Assembly: GCA_025094145.1 (NCBI GenBank)
Contig: JALLLS010000035.1
Location: 274,800-338,799 of the forward strand
Direction of reading: 5' to 3'
DNA length: 64,000 nt
DNA from: Spinellus fusiger
Taxonomy: Eukaryota > Mucoromycota > Mucoromycetes > Mucorales > Phycomycetaceae
Shown here: piece by piece, positions 22,325 through 33,506 of the stretch
How the letters are laid out: each line of letters opens with the position of its first letter
Position numbering within the stretch: position 1 is the stretch's first letter
Translations under genes and position numbers: made by a program
Notes under the pieces: model-generated
What the model saw: only the letters and a program-made list of their open reading frames with translations
Told to the model about the DNA's origin: nothing
The model's database searches: none

Positions 22325-23408
22325 TATTTACAGGTAAATCTACATAATAATCTTTATTTAAAAACTAACATGAATACATAATTTATTTTTGCTCCTTTTC
22401 AAATCGATTTATTATTTCTTAAGCAATTGTAGTTCGACTATTTTCTTTTATATCCTAAAAGTCTCCTGGTGTGTATAAGCCCATATAATAAATGATTAGA
22501 CGGCGAACCAATCTTTATTTTTGAAGAATAACAAATGTGTTTTTTTTCTTTTATAACTTATTCAATAAATGACTTCAATCAATGGAAATCAGCCAACTCT
22601 TAGCCAAGAGCATAAAGATAATCCTACCAATAGAAGAGAGCGTGATATGTTTATTAGAGTTCAAATCATGGGACAATGGAACAGATATGCTACTTATCAA
22701 GAGATTGCTGACGAAATTGACATCCCAAAGAGAACAATGGGTATGAGTATACTATTGTATAAAAACAAAGTCTTTGCTACAAAGTACTGAGCAATATTTT
22801 TATAATAAAGATGTATAAAATCATCTAAAGAACAACCATTCCAAATCTTATGTTATTCCATGAATATTTTATCATGCACATCTTAGACTAATAGATATGC
22901 CTTTATTTTTTTTGTCTAATCATTTATTACTTGGGACTGTATATGTGCATAAAAACCCATGGGATTCACATTTTTCATTGATAGAAATACAGACATTATG
23001 CTTTAGCATAAATTCTTAGTTTTCAAATCACAGACTGAATCAATGAGATATGGAAACCAATTATAAAACAGAGATAGTATAAAAATAAAAGATCAACTCA
23101 TCTTTCTTTTTTCTTCTTCATAGAACGTGCTCTAAAGATTGTAGCAATAAAAAGTTCAATCACTGGTATTAGATAGAAGCCGAGTTATTTCTATCTGGAC
23201 ATACATATTCAACAGTCAATTGTGAAATGTTTGCAAGATACCTCGAGGAAAGAGTCAAAGTTACCCCATTGTTGCATAACTAATTATTCAAATAAAAGTA
23301 CTCCTTCTGTGGAAAGCCAGAATGCCGATAGCTTAATCCTATTTCTTATAATGAAGCTTTTGAGTCTTATTAATCAACAATAATCAATCAAACAGCTAGC
23401 TAGTAATA
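22325..23408. other. Element tail and spacer
   Basis: 22325-22474 is the tail of Fanzor-type element copy 1. The rest is AT-rich. A short helix-turn-helix ORF (22569-22790) is listed separately. Around 23125-23290 degenerate frames follow, without a recognisable protein. Confidence 0.4.
22569..22790 (+). pseudogene. Short ORF with helix-turn-helix, possible transposase N-terminus
   Basis: A 73-residue ORF with RDMFIRVQIMGQWNRYATYQ followed by EIADEIDIPKRTMG, which looks like a helix-turn-helix of the kind that starts Tc1/mariner transposases. No catalytic part follows in any frame, so it is probably a fragment. A GT-rich donor-like site after KRTMG would allow splicing onward, but no matching exon is convincing. 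Confidence 0.35.
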
Positions 23409-24750
23409 TAGTCACACCCAATTGAATTTAATACTTTTGAAAATAAATTTCAGGATGAAATATTTAGGACATTTTCAACATCAAATGAAACACTTCACAT
23501 TTGATCTAGAAGCTTCAAACTTAAGCTCAACAAAGCTCAACATCTTTATTTATAGAAAATAAAATAATAATAGGAATTAGTATTTCGTATGGTCTCCTTT
23601 GGCATTAATGATAGCCTGTCATCTATCTGTCATACTCAGAACTCATCGTTGTGCAAGTTCAACACCAACCCTCTCCCACTCTTCTGCAAGTAGAGCCTTC
23701 AAACCTTCAACATTGGTAATAGATACTGTTATTTCCTCAAATCGTCTTTCCAAGGCATATCAGATATGTTCAATTGGGTTCAAGTCAGGACTTTGTGCGG
23801 GTCAGTACTCAAAATGCCTAATTTGATGCGTCTCTTTCCACCATCTGGCATAGGCCCCAGTATGACAACTAGCATCATCTTCTTGTAAAAGAAACTCCCT
23901 ATCCTCTTTCTGATGCAATTCCATGAACCAAGGATGGAACTCACCAGTCAAAATCTTGATATATTCGTCTTGGTTTACAGTGCCATCAACAAAGACTCAT
24001 GGGCCAAATTCACCCGTACAAAAACAGCTCCAGAGCATGACCCCACTACCACCAAATCTCGTTGCTGAAACAATAGAATTAGGATCATAACGTTCTTCAA
24101 CTATTCTGATGGTACGGGCACCTCCATTGTTCTCTTTCACGGTGTATCTGGACTCATCAGACCATATGACGCCTTTCCACTGGTCGTTTGTCCAATTAAC
24201 ATGTTCCTTAGCCCAACAAAGACGTTTCTCTTTGTGTTTTACAGTTAAATCTGGCTTGTGAACTTTAGAAAAAGATCCGAACCTTAACTGATTGAAGTAG
24301 CTGATAATGGTGTATCTACATACATCAACCTGAATCTTCAACATTTCCAATTTTAACTGATTATATGAAGCAAATGGGTCCTCTCTAATGACCTTTTCCA
24401 GGTGTCTGGGGTCCCTTTCACTGGCTTTCTTAGGTTTTCCATGACTCTTTAAACGCAATGGTGACCCACGTTCTTTGATGTTTCTGACACAATTTTGAGC
24501 TGTGGGCTTTTTCATCTCAACTACACTCACAATGACAGTCAATTTTAATCCAGCCTTAAACTGGTAATAAATGCCCCATAGATTTTTATCTTCTGCTTTA
24601 TTACATTCTCCATGAGTGTGAGTTTCTAAAAATGTATCTGACATGTGTTGGTTTAATAACATTTGGAAAGAAGAAGAGTTTTATGCAGAAAAAAAAAAGT
24701 TTTTTTTTATTAAAATTTAGGCAACTATTAAATTCAATTGAGTATGATTG
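23409..24750 (-). mobile_element. Tc1-like transposon, copy C (1.34 kb)
   Basis: Flanked by TA (23407-23408, 24751-24752). The ends are inverted repeats sharing CA(C/T)AC(C/T)CAATTGAATTTAATA. Length is typical for Tc1. The left half is related to the left half of copy B. It encodes a nearly full-length transposase on the minus strand that is broken only by TGA codons. Confidence 0.88.
23577..24662 (-). pseudogene. Tc1-like transposase with in-frame TGA codons (copy C)
   Basis: One frame runs from 24662 to 23577. Seen: helix-turn-helix region with KKPTAQNCVRNIKERG, HVNWTNDQWKGVIWSDESRY (first Asp), GVMLWSCF, REFLLQEDDASCHTG (second Asp), SPDLNPIEHI (Glu) and NAKGDHTKY at the end. The only lesions I see are TGA codons at 23997, 23802, 23760, 23643 and 23619 (plus-strand TCA positions), most at places where Tc1 relatives have Trp. 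No frameshift is needed, so this copy is young. Confidence 0.85.
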
Positions 24751-26450
24751 TAGATGACCTACCAAAACATCAAAAAAGAATCCGGTGTAGTTATCACTAC
24801 ACTAAACTAAGATACACATAAGTCTTTTTGAACCATAATACATTTCTACACTATAATTTCCCTCAAGAATGCACCAATACTTTCTGAAAATACTTTTTTA
24901 AAACATAGCAGCCAATCATAATAATAGTATGATTCTATTGTCCATAAATTTACTTTTATATCCTGAAAATCTTTAGGTATGTATTTAAATGAAGATGATA
25001 AGTATAGAAATTTATCACGTGATCAAAACTAAAAGTGGGGAGTTTTCTTTATGAATTATTATGATTTCTTGGGGTGTATAAGATCTGAAAGTGTAACACA
25101 ACAGATCAAATGATTTGAATCAAACATATGCTCAGAAGGTTCTAGATGCATCTTTAATGATCTGTAGGTGGCTATTCTTATGATAAATGTATTATTTTCC
25201 TTTCTTTGTATTGTGTTTCTCATTAATGTATTTACAATGCTTTCAATTTAGTATCATCAAAATACCTTAAACAACTGTAGAGTAAGCATAAAGCTTAATG
25301 TGTTAATGGCAAAATAAAACACTTGGAAAATAAGAAGAAATACTTTGAACTTTATAATCCAATGCAATAGGTTGATTTGTATTATTGTCCGGTAAAGAAA
25401 TCAGAAAGTAATTATAGAAAAAGACAGATACCAGAACATCCTTTTTTAGAAAATAGAATTCTGATCATACCTGTCTAGTCCATCTTTACCGGGAATTATC
25501 ATCCATAAACATGACATATTAGCATTTGATAAATGGTATGTGGTATGGTTATCTATCTTAATGCTTATATTCTACACAATGAATACTATCAATTTAATAA
25601 AACTCAATTGACTATAAATACATCAAGTGTGTATTATGAAAAATAAAGAAAAGCAATATGCCCCAATACATTAAATGGCATAAAGTTTGGTCACCAAGGT
25701 TTATTAGGTTTATAATGAGAATTTGAGTTTTTTTTAGATATAAAATTTGAAATATGAAGTTATTTTCATATATGGGACCATTAATCACTTTGATAGCATC
25801 CCAACGTAGTTTAATACTACCACTTGAACTTTTTTTTAACAGAAGGAGCAATCTATTATTGCTATATTGGAATAACAAGTCCTGAGTTTATCCCTCTGAA
25901 TAAGGAAGAAAGGGTTAAAATAGAGGCTGGCCTTTGTGTTCATGACAAATAGTAAACAAAAAACTGAGTATGATTTTTTAATAGCAGTCTTCTGGTATTC
26001 TTTTTCTTTGTATGCTTCAGTTATGTTCTTTCATTTGTCATTCATTTGATATCACTTAATGCCGCGATGTTAAAGAGAGCTGATCTGTGTTAGTAGATAT
26101 GGTTCTATTTGGCAAATTAGTGAGACAAAAGATTTTCATGGGTAGCACTGTCTTGATAATATGTACAAAACCTGATACTAAGCAAAAGATAGGGCTCTCG
26201 CATCGACAATAATACGATCTGCATCTAATAGTATTTAATCTAACTTAAACAGTTTTATATAGTGCACAACTAAATTATTTTACTTTTAAATATAAGAAAA
26301 CAATGATAGAGCTTAAAGTACTCTATATCATCGTATGCCTGCTATAGTATTCAAGAATTATGATAGATAGCTAATATATAATAGCTTAAAGACTTACATA
26401 CTAATATACATAAACTTTAAATGGTAGTACATGTAAACCAAAAGCAATGG

Positions 26451-26598
26451 TAAAGTGAGATGCAGAAAGAGCATTTCAATTAAGACTCCGGGTTGTGTTT
26501 TCAATTCTCCACTCTACTTTTTATGACTATAGCTTGGATGATTCTTTAGACATAGGCATTGTCCTTCCTATCAACAGACAAGAATATTTTTAATAACT
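26451..26598 (+). repeat. 148-bp repeat, arm 1 (SINE-like, tRNA-like head)
   Basis: Identical over all 148 bases to the reverse complement of 27043-27190. The first ~75 bases can be drawn as a degenerate tRNA: an acceptor-like pairing of GTAAAGTG (from 26450) with CACTCTAC, a perfect D-arm-like ATGC-loop-GCAT, an ATTAAGA anticodon-loop-like segment and a B-box-like TTTTCAATTC. A T run (CTTTTT), as in Pol III terminators, follows. The second half is unrelated and ends in an AATATTTTT tail. The anticodon and T stems do not pair well, so this is not called as a tRNA gene. Confidence 0.6.
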
Positions 26599-27042
26599 AT
26601 ATAATGAATTAGTTACCAAATTACTTTGTGAAATGGCTATATTATTATGCTTAAGTTTTAGAACTCCGTATCATCTCACTCCGTCTTTTCTTCATAATTT
26701 ACATTCATATCACAGTTCCATAAAGCTACTGTAAAAATGCCTCAAAGTTTTCATGAATAAACTTATACTATTATTTAAATATGAAAGAAATATATTATTA
26801 GAAATAATAGTAGGCTGATGAATTAGCGGCCATATAAAATGAGAAAATAGATATAGAATAAGGAGCCACAGGTTAGTGTTCTTTTTGACCACTTCCTAGA
26901 TTATTTTAACAATTAATTCATTATATAGCTATTGACTAACAGTCATGGCTCTTTAAAAAGGGTAATCTCCTTCCCCTCCCCCTCTCCTCCAAAGCAAAGC
27001 ATAGGTTGAAAAATTCTCACAGTGTTCCAAATGGACACTAGT

Positions 27043-27190
27043 AGTTATTAAAAATATTCTTGTCTGTTGATAGGAAGGACAATGCCTATGTCTAAAGAAT
27101 CATCCAAGCTATAGTCATAAAAAGTAGAGTGGAGAATTGAAAACACAACCCGGAGTCTTAATTGAAATGCTCTTTCTGCATCTCACTTTA
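27043..27190 (-). repeat. 148-bp repeat, arm 2 (inverted copy)
   Basis: Exact reverse complement of 26451-26598, 444 bases away. Sequence identity stops abruptly at both edges and the flanks differ. The pair could be two insertions of one short element in opposite orientation or the ends of one 740-base foldback unit. The transcribed pair could form a long hairpin. Confidence 0.6.
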
Positions 27191-30100
27191 TCTACAATTA
27201 GAATATTGATCTACATGGCAACAAGATCGAATTAGATATTAGTTTAAATAATCGCTATCACACAGGAAAAGAACCAATAATTATATTCTTATTTATTATA
27301 AGAAAAGGTTATGGGAGCCTCAAGATATAAACCCTTGAGCAGATGCATTAAATCAGTCTGTATATCAAAATTATTGTATTTCTTGGACATATTTAGTCTT
27401 TAGTCTATTTATTTTTTGTATTTACTATAAATTATTACATCCCCATTACTGAATATACAAATAAAAAACTAGAGCATGCAGTATTTTACATCTAAAAATA
27501 ATATAATTATCAAGTTACAATAGCTCGCACATTTTGACCTAAATTAGAGCTGCATCTTCATTAATGTTAGTGGTACTAAATTGAAGGTGACATGAGTTCA
27601 AAATTTCAAATAGATCACTTCTAATGGTCTTTCCTAATCACTAGTAGATATTATTGTGATTCAAAGATCGAGATCATTTGTCTTTAATATGATCAAGTTA
27701 ATAGTCTCACTGTAACATTCATCGACTTATACTAATTGCGCATATTCTATATCGCCTTTCAAATTAATCTTATTTGCTAAAAAAAATTAAGATAAGAACC
27801 TTTTATTAGGATAGTGAGCTTTACAGACTAAATTATCTTATGATACGTTAACAAGAAATAGTCAAGATACTGTTCTTTCCCTTATCAACTCTATTCAATG
27901 TTAAAGCCTTCCATTGCTCTACACAATACATTTGAGTTACCATGAATGTTATCAATGACCAGTGAAATTGGAGATAGAGGTGTGGAGTGAAAAAAAACTT
28001 ATGGTGACACCTAATCGCTTTAGAGAAGACTATTATATTCTACAATCGTTCAAGGTCACAGTAAGTGACTTTTTTTTGTTTCACATTCAATATATTCACC
28101 TATTTATGATGAATAAATAATAGTTTTACTTTTGAAAATAGAAACATATTGTCTATTGTTTATTTTATGGAAAAAAAGTCTGAATGATGAATAACACTCA
28201 ATGTTTCTGGATATGCCTCATGTGTATTTGACACAAGTATCCGACATATAGGTATGAAGTATGAACTAACATTTGAATTGGTAATAGAAAGATGAACTAA
28301 GTAATATTCTAGTATTTCAGTACCAGTCTTAATAAGATATTGAAAATAGAACAGGGTATAGTTGTTTACAACAACAAATTATCTTTTCAGGTGTTTATAT
28401 AAACCCCTTGATACCCTTTGATTATAACACATTTATCAATAGATATTTTGAAATGGTGGATTCAATACAAATGTATATTTTTGGTTTTTTTCTAAACCAT
28501 TCAAAACAATTTAAGAGTAATTGAAATAGCACATGGATATTTAAGAATACTTAGTATGATAGTCAATGAATCCCGTTTATAGCACTGTATTGACATTAGA
28601 CCCGGTGTTTATAAGTTCCGAGTGAATGAGGGGAGAATATGTGGCCCTGGAAGGCAACCCTCTGTTTTCAAACTTCTTTTTATACTGTATTCTCGTCATA
28701 AAAGTAGTAACCAACTCAAGAATCATAATATTAAGCTGACAAAAACTAGAGTAACACATTTTCAAGGTATTGACTTTTTTCGGAGCTTACATAGTCCTCT
28801 ATAATACACAGGTTTCTAACATCTTCTTTAATGACCCAGTCTATACCATAAAGTTAACCTTAATAAATTCTTATTAAGCATAATTTCTACAAGTCAAAAC
28901 TTCTTTTCATTTCCTCTTCAAGATAAAATAAGGCATTGTCAAGACACAACCAAAATCACGACGTATAGAACCACGATGCAACGTCTTTTCTCTTGAGTCT
29001 ATTGGTTGTGTACATAAACTCATCTAAGCCTATAGTTTTTGTGTACTTTACTTCGGAAAAAATTGGATAATTCTTTAGGAGAATACTATTCTTGTCGAGT
29101 AGGCTTTTCAAATGTAACATTGGAAATAGGCGTCGCTATTTGTTGGTAACAGGAGTTTTTTTTTGTCTAAAATAAATTGTACTATACTCCTCAAATTATT
29201 TCGCTTATATCCATTTTACTGAGTATGCCTCTGTTTGTGAGTTTGGGAAAACCATTCAAGAAACAGATCTGGTCGTACTGCTGAAGCAGTTTAAAAACGA
29301 TAGAGAAGGCCATACAGGTCATGTGCTCAATCTCGGCATTAGACCCGTTGTTGATGATTGACTTGTGCATACGAAGAGATTTTCGCATTGTAGTTCATCT
29401 ATAGTTCATAAAAAAAGCTGATAAAGTGTTTGAGCGTCAATAGATAGATAAAATACGATATGTAATTAGAAAGCACTATCACTTATATATCTTCCATCTC
29501 AAAGAAAAACTTACTGTTTGAATTTGAATACCATTTTCTCTTACCTATTTTGTTTTGTCATATCTATTAACAATAAGAGTCAGGTCATGGACTTTTGAGT
29601 ACAGGTTTTTTTTCTTCAATTTCAATCAAATGATGGATAGATGGATAGATATAAAGGCACTTAAAGTGATTCATTTACTCAAAACTATTGACATTCTAAA
29701 AATTAAATATGAATACAATTGTAGAATCGTTTTCGACAGGCTGTCAATTATAAATAGAAAGACACAAGTTTTGTATCCAAACCATAGAGTTCTTTTTAAT
29801 AGAATAAATGATTTAAAGTGTTCAATTAAACTATTAAAACAATATATATCAAGTCAATAATGGATATTTCCAACAAATTGCTTAAAATAAGAATATAAAA
29901 ACCCTAGAAATCCTATTAAATACTAATGGGTTGATTCATAAGAGTCCTCCAGTGCTCTGACTAAAGTATTTAAAGAATCATCCACTTTAGAATGAATTCT
30001 TTATATAATTCTTTATACAATTCTTAATAAATTCAGAAATAATAACTACACGTTCTTCACTCAATCTATGAAATGACTTGGAGAAATGAGATAAAGAGTA

Positions 30101-33100
30101 AGGGATGAAATAAAGAAAAAAGTAATGTGATAGTTACCTCATTGGTATACTCGATTATCAAATCTCTTAATGTAGATACTAATATAGGTAAAATGTCCAT
30201 AAACTATAAATGGATCCATAGTGACACTTTTATAAAAGTCTAAATGATATCTATAAGATGACCATTACAGTAAGGAGCCGCAGCTAGTCAATATAAACAG
30301 CTCTCTTAATAGTCTAGCTGTTACACTTGATATAAAAGTCCCTATACCAGTGTACGCATGCGCACAAGATAACTATGGCTGCGGAAGATCTAAGTTTAAT
30401 AGTCCGCTCCCAGACCCCTCCAGTGATCGGAAGTGAGAAGGCATAGTTACGTTAATTAGCAGCACTTGTATCGGTGTTTGTACTACCTGGCTACAATCCA
30501 GAAGACACAAGCGAACAGACATATTAATTAAGGAGTATAAAACTGATTTCTGTAAAGTGCATGATTGAGTGAAGAGCAGGTTTCTGAGATATCCATTGAC
30601 TGTAAAAAAAATACTTATTGGATCATCACTGATTCTTGGATAGTTTGGCATACAGCTAACCTAGATCACCATGTTAAGAATGTTCATTCTTTATTAGTTA
30701 TGACAACATAATACACTTACTTTATTTTATATTTACACCGAGAAAGAGCTATATTACCAATAAGAGTGATAAGAATAAATAGATAAATAAAACACATCTG
30801 CAAATAGCTCAATATCATGTAAGTCTATGATGAGTGTTTTGACTTGTTTATACATATTGTTTATACAAAGATTACTCAGCATTTGAAGAACATGACTTAA
30901 AGTAGAAATTCCAGTGAACCTTCTTGAACCAACACACACCCATAAACCTTCTTTTATGCTTTTAGATAATAATATAATCACCCCTTTTTCCTACTATCTT
31001 TCTTTCATCCTTCTTTTATTCTCCTTTCCCCTTTTTGTTTTCTCCTTTTCTTACTCTCGTTTTAATTTAGTAATAAATAAAGTGTCCTATTTGTTGCCAT
31101 GAGATACAACAATGACTAACTTGATTTGAAGCACTGAATAAGATAATAACGAGACTTTATCTTTCTTTTTCTCTCTTGCCCGAATAGTACATGACGAAAA
31201 ATAAAGTTTTCTGTCCATGTGGAGTATGAATGTCTTGGATGAATAAATTTGACCCGTGTAGGTATACTATTATATATATATATCTTATATGCATTTGTAC
31301 ATATTATATATAAAGATGTACATAATAAAATATTAAAATAGATCTATTGTTGTTCACGTTTTCCATCAAAATGACGAATACACTTGCAGGTGTACACAGA
31401 TAAAATACATTTGACAATTTATATTTAAATTTATAATAAATAGATGAAACGCTAAAAATAAAGGTCATGTACTCCATGATATCTTTAAATATTTTTTATT
31501 TATTCTTCGTACTATTATTGAAGCCCTTTTTATTTTCATCTATAGACTACTACTCAATACTTAGAAGGTTAATTCTTGATAGTCAAGTAACACTTGAGGG
31601 TTACAGTAGGACCAAGCCTTAACATTAAGTTACACGTCTAAGGATTCTTCTGGTTTCTAAATAATATTTATTTCGATCTTTTAAATGTGCTCAAACTTGC
31701 TTGCTAAAGAATGTCTAAAATACTGACCTTGAAACACTCTGAACATTGAATATATTTTTGTCAATATTTTAATAAAGGATTATATGTTCCTTTTATGGAA
31801 TAATTATAATTTATTATCTAAGTATAGAATTGCTTAAACTATAGCTAATAATGCTTATTACTATAGCTACTGTACTCAAGAATGGAATGGAAAATAGACT
31901 GTATGTCTTATTGAATACGACAAAGATATTGTATATAGAAAGAAAGAAAAAAAAACACTTGTGGTCTAACCTTTAGAGTGACTTGCTTTCCCAGTATCCT
32001 ACCTAGTGTACAGTCATAGCAAGAGCCAAGGACCAGCTATGAGAAGATAAAGACTACAATCACTATAAGAGTTGTATACTGTTTAATTTATGTTTCATAA
32101 AGTACTCTCTTGTTTATTTAAATCAGTGGTAGAAAGAGTATCATTTAATACTCTTTTTTTTTCTTCTTCTTGTCTTAGTAATAAGTCGTAATTAATGTAT
32201 AGGGTGATGATGATGTTCAGATGATGACAATAAATAAATTTATGATTTAAAATAAGTCTTGGTTGGTGTCTACACATGTTATTAGCCTACATTACTTACT
32301 CTTTAATAGTCAATAGCTGTCGTTTACTCTATGACTCGTAGGTAATAGTCATACCCCAAGTCGTCCAAATGTTTGAAAGAGAAGAATAAACAAAGCAAAA
32401 TTGGTTATGGTGATGACGTAGTTATGCCCAGTCCCAGCTACTCACTCGACTTATTTTATCAGAACCAAATCAAATAGAATGTATTCATTAAGAATGTATT
32501 CATTAAATCTAATTTGTTCATCTCATTAAGTATTTCCCGATATATCAATAAAATTAATGGATATACAATAATAATATTAATTGTTACTGCTGATTTGATG
32601 CTATGTAAGGTCTTTTACACGGAATTGTATCTATTTTCTTTGTAACAAAGTCAATGACTTAATCTATTAGTAAGATATAAAATATAGATTAACATACACA
32701 GCCTATCAGATAACAAAAAGACCAATAAGAGAATTCACTTATGGTATACTATGCTAATAATTAAAGTCAGCTATCAGATTTAAACATAGAACATGAGTGG
32801 TGGTTACCTACTTACTTTTCTCTATCTTCCAAGTACAGTTTCAGTGCCAAAGCCTGTTCAATCAGTATAATAATGCATGGACATTCTCTTGAAACTGGAT
32901 TAGGCCTTGATAGACTCTGGTTCACTTATTTAGATAGAGAGTAGCTAAAATAGCCAATCAAGGAGCTGTAATAAGTTAAGAACCAAATATGCGCCTTATA
33001 TATTACAATAATCCTTGGGTGTAATACTCCTTTTTCGTTGTACGCATCACCGATCCAAGGCCCAGCCTATTTAAATCTGAGCTTGTTTTATTTTTATTTT

Positions 33101-33506
33101 GTTGTTATTGCTATTGATGTCTTGAGCGGTCAAACAAACATCATTGTTAAAGAAGTCAGGCTTAACATATTTTTTTTCTCAATTTCTTAGTGTCGTGCAC
33201 AGTCTTCTTTCTAGACACAAGACCTTAACCTTCTTTTTTTTATCTTTTTTTTTCCTTATTTTTCTTATATTCTTTTTCCTTTTTCTTTCTTCTATTCTTT
33301 TATTTGCCATCGGTATTTCATAGCTATCAACTTAATACCGACATATACAAAAGTATTCTTTTTGATATATACAATTAATACTAAGCCAGTAAGTGCAGCA
33401 CTGAACATGATGAATAAATAGAATGACTTTAATTTTCATCTATAAAAGAGAGTGAGAAGAAAAAAGTGACAATAAAAAATATAAAATAAAATATAAAACC
33501 TCCTGA

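Larger units (their letters stand above)
20011..22474 (+). mobile_element. Fanzor-type element copy 1, interrupted
   Basis: Collinear with 40750-41505: a Fanzor C-terminal coding remnant (20109-20528), then a tail from 22325 ending at 22474 in TCTCCTGGTGTGT. The DD34E element 3 (20592-22324) sits inside it at a TA. On the left, an inverted copy of the element's own left terminus (19905-20010) abuts it, so the left part is rearranged or truncated. Confidence 0.75.
24753..33506. other. 8.7-kb AT-rich region without supported genes
   Basis: No frame here has a domain I recognise. Open frames (for example 29388-29191 minus, 29555-29860 plus, 30651-30373 minus) are short and have the composition of AT-rich noncoding DNA. 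Contents I can name: a terminus similar to the Fanzor-type element ends at about 24955-24982; the perfect 148-base inverted repeat pair at 26.45/27.04 kb; and many simple A/T tracts. The segment 30370-30560 is less AT-rich than its surroundings, for no reason I can identify. It follows directly on the transposon-rich region. Confidence 0.5.

Noticed and set aside
23577..24662. TGA read as tryptophan (altered code)
   Set aside because: Host genes here use TGG for Trp and TGA as a true stop (the lipase gene ends in TGA); stops are confined to decayed transposons.
26451..26525. Possible functional tRNA gene
   Set aside because: The D arm and acceptor can be drawn but the anticodon and T stems do not pair, so it is treated as a tRNA-like head of a repeat.
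29191..30651. Short ORFs at 29.2, 29.6 and 30.4 kb as remnants of genes
   Set aside because: No recognisable motif and no phase-consistent exon chain.
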